Below are positions 16,213-25,700 of a DNA stretch of 64,000 nucleotides, piece by piece. Where the stretch lies: contig CAMCYR010000008.1 of NCBI GenBank assembly GCA_945885475.1, forward strand, positions 24,380 to 88,379. Direction: 5' to 3'. The position numbers and the translations under genes were made by a program. Numbering within the stretch: the stretch's first letter is position 1; each line of letters starts with the position of its first letter. The notes under the pieces were generated by a model that saw only the letters and a program-made list of their open reading frames with translations, made no database searches and had not been told where the DNA came from. This DNA is from Chitinophaga pinensis (lineage in GTDB: Bacteria; Bacteroidota; Bacteroidia; 2-12-FULL-35-15).

Positions 16213-19200
16213 ATGAGTGAAAAAATACTGAAAGCCTTAATGCGCCTGTTTGCGATTATTGCAAAGGCTCATGAAAGTACTACAAATGCAACGGATGTTG
16301 TTGAATCATACTTGAAGCAACAACTGAATAAGGAACAGGTAAGTGAATATCTAGCCGTTTACGAGGATTTTCTAAAACAACAGAACGAAGGAGCCGATGG
16401 AGAAAAGAAAAAAAGACGATTGGCTGTTAGTTCAGTTAAAGTTATAGTTATCTGCGAACAGATAAATGAAGAGTTAACTCAGAAACAGAAATACATAGTT
16501 CTTTTGAATCTTATTGAGTTTGTGAATTTCAATAATTCGATTTCGGAACAGGAAATGGAATTTGTTGAGACAGTTTCTTCTTCCTTTAATATCCCTAATG
16601 AAGAACTGACTCAATGTATTCAATTGGCAACAAAAGCAACTATATCTGAAATTGATGATGTGCCTGAATTTTTAATTGCAGGTAAACAAAAAAATGAGTC
16701 CAAAGTAAATACCAAATTTTTCCAATCCGATTCTATTTCTGGTAATCTGGCTGTTCTGCGAGTAAATAGCATTGGGATCTACCTTGTTCGATACTTTGGT
16801 AAAACCGAATTGTTCCTGAACGGGCAGATTATCAATCAGCATGCAATTTATATATTGTCACAAGGCTCGTCCATCAGAAGCTCTAAAGTTCAACCCATTT
16901 ATTATAGTGATATCGTCAGTTGTTTTTTAAAAGATGCTTCTGATGATAAATTTATTTTTGCAGTTAAAAATTTGGAGTATAAATTCAAAAGTGGCAAAGT
17001 TGGATTACGACCATTGAATTTTGCGGAGAATTCAGGTAAACTAATTGGTATCATGGGTGGAAGTGGTGCCGGTAAATCTACACTGCTGAATATTTTGAAT
17101 GGGAATAATGCACCTTCCTCCGGTGAAGTTTTGGTAAATGGTCATAACCTTCACAAAGAAAAGAAAATGCTTGAAGGTGTGATTGGTTATATTCCTCAAG
17201 ATGATCTTTTGATAGAAGAGCTTACCGTATATCAAAATCTTTTTTATAATTCTAAATTATGTTTTGATGGGATGGAGGAGTCTAAACTCCATCAAATGGT
17301 GTTAGACATGCTAAGTGATCTGGGATTGTTGGAAACGAAGGATTTGAGAGTAGGTAACCCCTTGGATCAGACAATTAGCGGTGGACAGCGTAAACGATTG
17401 AATATAGCACTGGAATTAATTCGTGAACCTTCTGTATTATTTGTGGATGAGCCAACATCTGGTTTGTCTTCACGTGACTCCGAAAATATCATGGATCTTT
17501 TAAAAGAACTGGCGCTAAAGGGTAAATTGGTTTTTGTTGTTATTCACCAACCTTCCTCCGACATTTTTAAAATGTTTGATAAGCTTTTATTACTCGATGT
17601 GGGTGGTTATCCTATTTATAACGGAAATCCTGTTGAATCAGTAGTGTACTTCAAAACACTAATTAATCAGGTGAATGCGAATGAAAGCGAATGTAATGCT
17701 TGTGGGAATGTGAATCCTGAACAGATCTTTAATATTATTGAATCTAAGGTATTAGATGAAAATGGCAATCAAACAAGAGACAGAAGGATTTCTTCAAAAG
17801 AATGGAATGAGTTTTACACTTCGAAATTAGCAATAGACCCAAATGCTTCCCACGCTGATGAGAAACGTCCCATTAAAAATACCTTTAGAAAACCAAATTT
17901 CTTAAAACAATTTAACGTATTCACAACGAGAGATGTATTGTCCAAATTATCGAATGCCCAATACCTCTCAATCACTTTATTTGAAGCACCTATATTAGCA
18001 TTGATATTGGCTTCCCTTATCAAATATTATCATTCGGATAAAGGTTATATGTTGTCGAATAATAAAAATATGCCCGCTTATTTATTTATGTGTGTACTTG
18101 TGGCATTGTTTATTGGGTTGACAGTAAGTGCCGAAGAAATTATTCGAGATCGGAAAATATTGAAACGCGAATCTTTTTTGAATTTGAGTAAAGGGAGTTA
18201 CCTTACTTCTAAAATTATGATTCAGTTTTTTATATCTGCAATACAAACGGTGATGTTTGTTCTAATCGGTAACTATATTCTAGAAATTAAAGGTATGTAC
18301 TTCGATTATTGGTTGGTGTTGTTTACTACTTCCTGTTTTGCAAATATGCTGGGTCTCAATATTTCGGCCTCTTTTAATTCAGCTGTAACAATTTATGTTC
18401 TTATTCCATTTCTATTGATTCCTCAGATTCTTTTGAGTGGAGTGATCGTGAAATTTGAGGAGTTAAATCCTGAAATTTCTAGTAATTCAGTGGTACCTAT
18501 ATGGGGAGATATAATGACATCCAGATGGGCGTTTGAAGCCTTGGCGGTGAATCAGTTCATGGAAAATGACTACGAAAAAAATATTTATGCATTTGATAAA
18601 GCCATCAGTTATAATTCTTATAAAAAAGTCTACTGGTTTTCAAAAATGAATGAATTGATTGATGAATGTAATGAGAAATCTAAAAATGCATCTGTGAATC
18701 TTGCGATATTTAAAACGGAGATTGTAAGAGAAATGAAAACCTTTCCCGCTATTAGTTTTTCTGCTATACGTAATTTTAACTTAACAGCTTTTGATATAAA
18801 TACAGCAACTGAAACCAAAGATTATTTAACAATCTTAAAAAAAATCTATGCGGAATATTATGATGCAGCAGTAAAAAGCAAAGATATGTGGATGGCAAAG
18901 TTTCAGGAAACCGAAGCAGGTAAAGTTCGTTATGAAAACCTTATGAGTGGATCACAGAATGGGAAACTTGAGGAACTTGTAAAAAATGTTGGTTCCGATC
19001 TGGATGAAGTGATTGTAGAGGATGGCAAACTGATTGCAACTGCTAATCCGATATTCAGGGATGGATCCAGCGATGAGCTGATCCGAGCGCACTTTTTTGC
19101 TCCTACCAAAAGTATTTTTGGTAAAGCTTACAGTACTTATTGGGTTAATATCCTCGTTATATGGGGAATGACAGTATTTTTATGGCTGACTTTATATTTT

Positions 19201-19269
19201 GACGGACTTAAGAAACTTTTGAAGTTATCCTCGAATTTGACTGAAATTTTTTTAAGGAAGAAGAAATAA
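16213..19269 (+). CDS. ABCG-like transporter with TerB-like and FHA-like N-terminal domains
   Basis: 1018 residues, ATPase and permease in one chain. Residues about 1-150 are helical and TerB-like. About 170-245 is a beta-rich FHA-like segment ('ILSQGSSIRSS'). The ATPase has Walker A GGSGAGKST at 282-290, the signature 'SGGQRKRLNIAL' and Walker B 'VLFVDEPTSGL'. After a linker there are ABC2-type membrane segments ('LILASLIKYYHS', 'FMCVLVALFIGLTVSAEEII'), a large soluble loop and a final TM. The substrate is unknown. It sits between the SiaC-like/lipoprotein pair and the SpoIIE phosphatase. Confidence 0.88.
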   Translation: MSEKILKALMRLFAIIAKAHESTTNATDVVESYLKQQLNKEQVSEYLAVYEDFLKQQNEGADGEKKKRRLAVSSVKVIVICEQINEELTQKQKYIVLLNLIEFVNFNNSISEQEMEFVETVSSSFNIPNEELTQCIQLATKATISEIDDVPEFLIAGKQKNESKVNTKFFQSDSISGNLAVLRVNSIGIYLVRYFGKTELFLNGQIINQHAIYILSQGSSIRSSKVQPIYYSDIVSCFLKDASDDKFIFAVKNLEYKFKSGKVGLRPLNFAENSGKLIGIMGGSGAGKSTLLNILNGNNAPSSGEVLVNGHNLHKEKKMLEGVIGYIPQDDLLIEELTVYQNLFYNSKLCFDGMEESKLHQMVLDMLSDLGLLETKDLRVGNPLDQTISGGQRKRLNIALELIREPSVLFVDEPTSGLSSRDSENIMDLLKELALKGKLVFVVIHQPSSDIFKMFDKLLLLDVGGYPIYNGNPVESVVYFKTLINQVNANESECNACGNVNPEQIFNIIESKVLDENGNQTRDRRISSKEWNEFYTSKLAIDPNASHADEKRPIKNTFRKPNFLKQFNVFTTRDVLSKLSNAQYLSITLFEAPILALILASLIKYYHSDKGYMLSNNKNMPAYLFMCVLVALFIGLTVSAEEIIRDRKILKRESFLNLSKGSYLTSKIMIQFFISAIQTVMFVLIGNYILEIKGMYFDYWLVLFTTSCFANMLGLNISASFNSAVTIYVLIPFLLIPQILLSGVIVKFEELNPEISSNSVVPIWGDIMTSRWAFEALAVNQFMENDYEKNIYAFDKAISYNSYKKVYWFSKMNELIDECNEKSKNASVNLAIFKTEIVREMKTFPAISFSAIRNFNLTAFDINTATETKDYLTILKKIYAEYYDAAVKSKDMWMAKFQETEAGKVRYENLMSGSQNGKLEELVKNVGSDLDEVIVEDGKLIATANPIFRDGSSDELIRAHFFAPTKSIFGKAYSTYWVNILVIWGMTVFLWLTLYFDGLKKLLKLSSNLTEIFLRKKK

Positions 19270-19365
19270 ATGAGGATTTGTATTATTACTGTTAGAGAAC
19301 CTTATCCATTAAAAAAAGAAGGGGCTCTTTTGATTTTTATTTAAACAATATCTAAACAAAAAAAC

Positions 19366-21519
19366 ATGGGCTTAAACGAAATTAAATCATCCAAAACATT
19401 AAATGTCATCGTTTGGATTTTAATCATTCCTTTATTATTGGGAGAGTTCTTTAAAATCCAACATTGGCCTGGTGCAAACATTTTAATAACGTTTGGTGCA
19501 TTTATATTTACTTTCTTTTATATGCCACTCTTTGCTATTGAAAGTTGGAAAACAAAAGAAACAAAAATATCAAAGGCCTTACTACTTCTTCAAAGCGTTA
19601 TCTTGTTGCTTTTTGCAATTGGTTTTACATTTTTAATAATGCATTGGCCTGGTGCCGGAGTTTTTTATTTTATCAATAATTATATACTTCTATATATTAT
19701 TGTTCCATTTGCACTCTATCATTTAGCATTATCGAGAAAGAAAAATTTATTTACTGCTCATAATATTTTGCTCATTATCTATTTTTTTGGTCATGCAATT
19801 GGTGCGCTTTTAAATTCAGGAAGCGGCAGAATCAATATAGACACTGTACTGCAACAAGGATTAAATACGGAGGAAGCACTCAGAACAGCTTCTTCAAGAA
19901 ATAAACAACTGTATGGTACCTTATATAAAGTAGGAATAGATAAAAACAATGATATTTTAATCAGAGCTAATAAGTTAAAAACCGCTACCGATTCTGCAAT
20001 AATTCATATTAAAGATTTAAAATCACATCTATTAGTCATCATAGATAAAATTCCAAAAACACAAGCAGACACGCTATCATCTCTATTTATAGAAAACAAA
20101 GTAAATATTGAGCTTACAACAAATATTTTAATTGGCAATGAGTATAATCCTAATAAAGACAAATACTCCGCCTCAAAATTAAAATCAGTTCTAAACAATT
20201 TCAGAGATACATTACTAAGTTTAATTCAAGAACAAAATCGCACTATTATGCAGGAGGGATTGAATTTAAGTACAGATAATTATTCGGGAGAAGAAGGTCA
20301 GCCTGTTAGTTGGGAGATAACTAATTTTAATTATATGCCTTTATTATATGTTTTTAATACGCTTACGAATATTCAATACGAAATTAAAAATGCTGAATAC
20401 CAAGCATTGACTGACATCATAAATTCTGGTAATAAAGATTTAAATACAGCATTGTTTAGTCAAATATCAAATCTTAATTCAAAATATGATATGATTAAAA
20501 AGCAGGAGGAAATAGTGATGTTGAAAAGTGAAAATGAAAAAGGTATGGAACTTCTAAATGCAAAAGATTCTGAGTTAAGCGATAATAAGCAAACGATTGT
20601 TTATTTCATACTTGTTATTATGGTTTTTCTTATGTTGGTGTTTTTTGTTTTGCGAAGTAATTATCTAAGGAAACAAATAAATAATACATTGTTAAAGCAA
20701 AAAGAAATTATTGAAAGTCAAAAAACAGAAGTAGAAGATCAAAAATATTTAGTGGAAGAAAAACAAAAAGAAATATTAGATTCAATCAGTTATGCTCAAC
20801 GAATTCAAAATGCTTTACTTCCTCCTCTTCAGGAGGTTTCCTCATCTCTTCCCAATTCATTTGTTTTGTTTAAGCCTAAAGATATTGTTGCAGGAGATTT
20901 TTACTGGTTCGCTGAAACTAATGATAAAAAAATAATTGCTGCTTGTGATTGCACCGGTCATGGTGTCCCGGGCGCCTTTATGAGCACCATAGGTTCTGAA
21001 AAGCTGAATGAGGCGATTAAAGATAGCTCTGATGTTTCGGTTATTTTAAATCTGGTGAATCGAGGAATGAAAAAAGTATTGCGCCAAACAGATAAAATAA
21101 ATTCAACGCGTGATGGAATGGATGTCTCTCTTTGTGCTTTCAATAAAGATCTGTCTCAAGTGGAATATGCCGGTGCGAATCGCCCTCTTTGGATCATACG
21201 CAAAGATCAACTTGAAATAGAGGAGATTAAAGCCACAAAGGTTGCTATAGGTGGATTAACAGAAGATAATCAGGTATTTACGAAGCATACCATCGACCTC
21301 CAGAAAGGAGATTCTGTTTACCTTTTTTCTGACGGTTATGCCGATCAATTCAGTCCGCAGGACAAAAAATTAATGACCCGGAAATTTAAAGAGATAATTC
21401 TGTCCATTCAGAATAAAACAATGGAAGAACAAAAGGAATACTTGGGTTCTTTTATTGATGAATGGAAAGGGAATATGGAGCAGACAGATGATATATTGGT
21501 TGTAGGGGTAAGAGTCTGA
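19366..21519 (+). CDS. Membrane SpoIIE/PP2C-type phosphatase with GldL-like N-terminal modules
   Basis: 717 residues. The N-terminal membrane part has four hydrophobic helices and two copies of an HWPGA motif (residues 33-37 and 93-97), like the 'KIMHWPGA' segment of the gliding motor protein GldL. A periplasmic-type helical region follows, then a TM near 410-430, a coiled coil, and a C-terminal SpoIIE phosphatase. Metal ligands are visible as GD511FYW, D528CTGHG and SD656G. It may dephosphorylate the DUF1987 protein encoded upstream, by analogy with SiaA-SiaC. About 95 nt separate it from the ABC gene. Confidence 0.88.
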   Translation: MGLNEIKSSKTLNVIVWILIIPLLLGEFFKIQHWPGANILITFGAFIFTFFYMPLFAIESWKTKETKISKALLLLQSVILLLFAIGFTFLIMHWPGAGVFYFINNYILLYIIVPFALYHLALSRKKNLFTAHNILLIIYFFGHAIGALLNSGSGRINIDTVLQQGLNTEEALRTASSRNKQLYGTLYKVGIDKNNDILIRANKLKTATDSAIIHIKDLKSHLLVIIDKIPKTQADTLSSLFIENKVNIELTTNILIGNEYNPNKDKYSASKLKSVLNNFRDTLLSLIQEQNRTIMQEGLNLSTDNYSGEEGQPVSWEITNFNYMPLLYVFNTLTNIQYEIKNAEYQALTDIINSGNKDLNTALFSQISNLNSKYDMIKKQEEIVMLKSENEKGMELLNAKDSELSDNKQTIVYFILVIMVFLMLVFFVLRSNYLRKQINNTLLKQKEIIESQKTEVEDQKYLVEEKQKEILDSISYAQRIQNALLPPLQEVSSSLPNSFVLFKPKDIVAGDFYWFAETNDKKIIAACDCTGHGVPGAFMSTIGSEKLNEAIKDSSDVSVILNLVNRGMKKVLRQTDKINSTRDGMDVSLCAFNKDLSQVEYAGANRPLWIIRKDQLEIEEIKATKVAIGGLTEDNQVFTKHTIDLQKGDSVYLFSDGYADQFSPQDKKLMTRKFKEIILSIQNKTMEEQKEYLGSFIDEWKGNMEQTDDILVVGVRV

Positions 21520-21989
21520 TTTCTCTTAAGTTTGATGGGATTATTGAAAATGAAGCGGGCGAACCAATTTCAATTTGTATTTCAGATTTTAAAGTGAATA
21601 GAATCCATGGAGTTTCTGATAAAGAAACAATGAAAGTAATATATGTTCCAATAATTGCACAACTTAAAAACCTACTAATGGAGATGGGGTATGAAGAGCA
21701 TAAAGGGAAAACCCTATACATATTAGCCCCATTTGAAACAATGGAAAGACGGACAATGATGGATTTTATTAGTAAATCATTCTCCTATTATTACGAAAAA
21801 CTCAAAACAGGAAGAGCTCTAACCTTTTATGATCTTCGGAAAACATACATTTCTCACCTATATGCAACGCATGGTAGCAGCGCTCGCCTAATTTCAGGGC
21901 ATAGTGGCGAAGAAGTCATGAAAGTACATTACATTGATGAAAAAGTGCTATCGGAAGTAGCGAAAAACTTCACTATATTTGGGTTATAG
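21520..21989 (+). pseudogene. Tyrosine-recombinase remnant (C-terminal half)
   Basis: The frame is open from the end of the phosphatase gene and reads as the catalytic half of a tyrosine integrase: 'DFKVNRIHG', 'LTFYDLRKTYIS', 'SGHSGEEVMKVHYID', ending 'FTIFGL'. The N-terminal DNA-binding part and the first catalytic Arg are missing, so it cannot be active. It resembles the intact island integrase at 38944 in layout and in its position beside a tRNA 3' end. It is best read as the scar of an earlier element at the same site. Confidence 0.85.
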
Positions 21990-22056
21990 CCAGTAAAAAA
22001 ATTCTATCAAAAAAAATGACCTTTTTAAATTAAAAAAACTTTTAAATTCGTCTAAA

Positions 22057-22076
22057 CCTGCCTCCAAACCTGCCTC
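22057..22076 (+). repeat. Arm-type-like repeat of the older element
   Basis: CCTGCCTC occurs twice with a 12-bp period between the remnant integrase stop and the tRNA fragment. This is the same relative position as CCTCAC-N7-CCTCAC beside the intact integrase. Confidence 0.5.
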
Positions 22077-22113
22077 AAAAACTTTAAATTGACAAATCTA
22101 AGATATCTCCAAA

Positions 22114-22142
22114 AAAGAAACCCTTGATTATCAAGGGTTTCT
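22114..22142 (-). terminator. Terminator downstream of the displaced tRNA 3' half
   Basis: A 12-bp perfect stem AGAAACCCTTGA/TCAAGGGTTTCT with a 3-nt loop; its T-run is on the minus strand, so it terminates transcription coming from the tRNA fragment side. Confidence 0.8.
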
Positions 22143-22143
22143 G

Positions 22144-22188
22144 TGTAGCGAGATCGGGAGTTGAACCCGAGACCTCAGGGTTATGAAT
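22144..22188 (-). tRNA. tRNA-Met 3' half fragment containing attL
   Basis: Forty-five bases matching the anticodon loop to the 3' end of the intact tRNA at 40265-40338. The last 18 bases (22171-22188, GACCTCAGGGTTATGAAT) are identical to the other junction. The T-arm differs but stays self-complementary (CGGG/CCCG). Sequence past the anticodon is unrelated, so it is a displaced half gene and not functional alone. Confidence 0.88.
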
Positions 22189-22279
22189 ATGGGTTATCTG
22201 TTAATAGATTCAGCAAAGGCAGCATTTCTGTGCGTTCCAATATTCAAAACTACACATTTCCTCTTGAATTATTAAATTT

Positions 22280-22298
22280 CCTCACCGTAATTCCTCAC
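22280..22298 (+). repeat. Left-end arm-type-like integrase repeat
   Basis: CCTCAC, 7 nt, CCTCAC; the same spacing and orientation as the right-end copy at 40205-40223. Probable integrase arm-binding site. Confidence 0.6.
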
Positions 22299-22324
22299 CA
22301 TTAGAAAACAAGCTTATTTTTCCT

Positions 22325-22332
22325 TAAATTTG
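22325..22332 (+). promoter_or_regulatory. -7-like TAAATTTG before the efflux operon
   Basis: Matches TAnnTTTG just 4 nt before the GTG start at 22337. If used, the mRNA would be almost leaderless. Confidence 0.4.
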
Positions 22333-22336
22333 ACAC

Positions 22337-22645
22337 GTGAAAGCACTTACCCTCATTTTCAGTATTTATATTTTGACTTTATCTTGTATGCCCTGCAAAG
22401 ATACATGCCAAGATGCTGGGGAATTAAAATCAACACTTTCTAATACGCATCATTCCGACAATAACGAAGAAGCTTGTTCACCTTTTTGTATTTGTGCTTG
22501 TTGCGGACAATCATATACTTCAATTTATTATACCTCAAACCTTATTTCTAATACAACTCCATCTTCTGAAAAAATTGCTGCGACAGCGCCTTCTTTTATT
22601 TCAGAAGTATATCTTTCCATTTGGCAACCGCCAAAACTTAGTTAA
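22337..22645 (+). CDS. DUF6660-family small Cys-rich exported protein
   Basis: 102 residues from a GTG start. An N-terminal hydrophobic signal ('LTLIFSIYILTLSCMPC') is followed by a Cys/His-rich stretch ('HHSDN', 'CSPFCICACCGQS'). Small proteins of this type (DUF6660) are found upstream of CusA-type pumps in Bacteroidota. The cysteines suggest metal contact in the periplasm, which is inference. It is the first gene of the island's metal-efflux set. Confidence 0.78.
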   Translation: MKALTLIFSIYILTLSCMPCKDTCQDAGELKSTLSNTHHSDNNEEACSPFCICACCGQSYTSIYYTSNLISNTTPSSEKIAATAPSFISEVYLSIWQPPKLS

Positions 22646-22733
22646 TGATTTAAATGTGCTATTGGCACAATGAAAAACTGTTTACGGTGCAATTGCTCCG
22701 TATATTTTCTGTCATATCATTAACTGAAAAATT

Positions 22734-25700
22734 ATGCTTAATTCTATTATTGCGTTCTCTATAAAGAACAAGCTCATCATTAGCCTTTTCATTCTTGGAT
22801 TAATTGGCTATGGAAGTTATCAATTCACTCAACTACCAATTGATGCGGTTCCTGACATCACCGACAATCAAGTGCAAGTTATTACAGTAACTCCTTCATT
22901 AGGAGCACCAGATGTAGAACGGCTTATCACATTTCCAATTGAACAGGCAAACAGTAATATTCCAGGACTAAAAGAAATTCGGAGTTTTTCCAGATTTGGT
23001 TTATCACTTATAACAATTGTGTTTGATGATGATGTAGATGTTTATTGGGCAAGACAACAAGTGACTGAAAGGTTAAAGTCAGCTCAAGAACAAATCCCCA
23101 AAGGGTTGGGTTCACCCGAATTAGCGCCAGTTACAACTGGACTCGGAGAAATCTATCAATATGTTTTAAGAGCAAAACATGGTTACGAAACCGAATACGA
23201 TGCAACGAAATTGAGAACAGTTCAAGATTGGATTGTTCGAAGACAATTACTCGGAGTTAAAGGTGTAGCAGATGTGAGCAGTTTTGGTGGTAAACTCAAA
23301 CAATACGAAATAGCTGTTGAAGCAAACAAACTAAAGTCGTACAACATTACAATCAATGATGTTTTTACTGCATTGGAAAAGAACAATGAAAACACAGGAG
23401 GAGCATACATTGAAAAAAAATCAACTGTGCTTTATATCAGAAGTGAAGGTTTGATTGGAAGCATAGATGACATCAAAAATATAGTTGTAAAAAACACCAA
23501 CAACGGAACTCCATTATTAATAAATGATGTAGCTGAAGTTAAAATTGGCAATGCTATCCGTTACGGTGCTATGACATACAATGATGAAGGTGAAGCTGCT
23601 GGAGCTGTAGTAATGATGTTAAAAGGAGGCAATAGTAGTGAAGTAATAAAAAGCGTAAAAGAACGAATTGCTATAATTCAGAAAACACTCCCTAAAGGTG
23701 TAATTATTGAACCTTTTTTAGATAGAACAAAAATGGTCAACAATGCAATCGGAACGGTATCTAAAAACTTAATGGAAGGTGCTCTTATTGTAATTTTTGT
23801 TTTGGTTTTATTTCTTGGAAATTTTAGAGCTGGTTTTTTAGTAGCATCTGTCATTCCGTTAGCAATGCTTTTTGCAATTATAATGATGAACCTATTTGGC
23901 GTGAGTGGAAATCTTATGAGCCTTGGCGCATTGGATTTCGGATTGATTGTAGATGGAGCTGTCATTATTGTAGAAGCTGTAATGCACAGCATAAGTCATA
24001 ATAAGTCATTTGGGACTGGAGTTAGGATTAATCAAAATGAGATGGATATCGAAGTGAATTCATCCGCAAGCAGAATGATGAACAGTGCGGTATTCGGACA
24101 AATTATTATCCTAATTGTATATCTGCCGATTTTTACATTGCAAGGAATTGAAGGTAAAATGTTCAAACCAATGGCTCAAACAGTTGCATTCGCTTTGTTA
24201 GGAGCATTTATTTTATCTCTTACCTATATTCCTATGATGAGTGCTTTATTTCTTAGAAAAAATGCTTCAAGTAAAAAGAATATTTCTGACCGAATGATGG
24301 ATTTCTTTATCCGAATACATCAAAAATACCTGTCAAAAGTATTGAACATTCCTAAAACGGTCATTGGAGTTTCTGTTGGACTTTTACTTATTTCCTTTTT
24401 TGTTTTTTCAAAAATGGGTGGAGAATTTATTCCTGCTTTAGAAGAAGGTGATTTTGCAGTTGAAACAAGGGTTTTAACTGGGAGTAATATCTCAACAACA
24501 ACAGATGCATGTATGAAAGCTGCACACATATTAAAAAAGCAGTTTCCTGAAGTAGAAAAAGTAATTGGAAAAGTTGGTAGTGGCGAAATCCCTACAGACC
24601 CAATGCCAATGGAAGCTGCCGACTTGATGATTATTTTAAAAGATAAATCTAAGTGGACATCAGCAAAAACATTCAATGAGCTGTCAGAAAAAATGAGTGA
24701 AGCCTTGCAAGATGTTCCTGGAGTGACCTATGGCTTTCAATATCCAGTTCAAATGCGTTTTAATGAATTAATGACGGGCGCAAAACAAGATGTTGTTTGT
24801 AAAATTTATGGAGAAAATTTAGACACATTGGCAAAGTATTCACAAAAACTTGGAGACATTTCAAGTAAAATTGATGGTGCTAAAAATGTTTACGTTGAAG
24901 CAATAACGGGTTTGCCCCAAGTTATTATTCATTACAAACGAAACATGATTGCTCAATACGGATTGAACATTTCTGACATAAACAGAGTTGTGAATATGGC
25001 TTTTGCAGGACAAAGTAGCGGTCAAGTATTTGAAGACGAAAAGCGATTTGATATGGTTGTTCGATTAGCTGGAGACCAAAGGCAACAATTGGAAGATGTT
25101 CAAAATCTTTTAATTCCAACTGACAAAGGAACTCAAATCCCATTGAATGTTGTTGCAGATGTATCCATTCAAGAAAGTGTAAATCAAATTCAACGAGATG
25201 ATGCAAAGCGCAGAATCATTGTCGGATTTAATGTTCGTGGGAGAGATGTTCAAAGCATTGTGAAAGAACTTCAGGAAAAAGTGGACAAAGAATTAAAACT
25301 TCCTTCTGGCTATTTTACATCTTATGGTGGAACATTTGAAAATTTGATTGCTGCAAAAAAACGATTATCAATTGCAGTTCCACTTTCATTGATGCTAATT
25401 TTTTTACTTCTTTATTTTGCTTTCAATTCAGTAAAACAAGGATTGCTCATTTACTCTGCAATTCCATTGTCTGCAATTGGTGGAATCTTATTCTTAGCAT
25501 TGAGAGGTATGCCTTTTAGTATTAGCGCAGGAGTTGGATTTATAGCTTTGTTTGGTGTAGCTGTTTTAAATGGTATTGTTTTACTTGCTGAATTTAATCG
25601 AATTAAAAATGATGGTGAAACAGATGTAAAACAGATTGTATTGCAGGGAACAAAATTACGATTGCGACCTGTATTAATGACAGCTTTCGTTGCTTCATTG

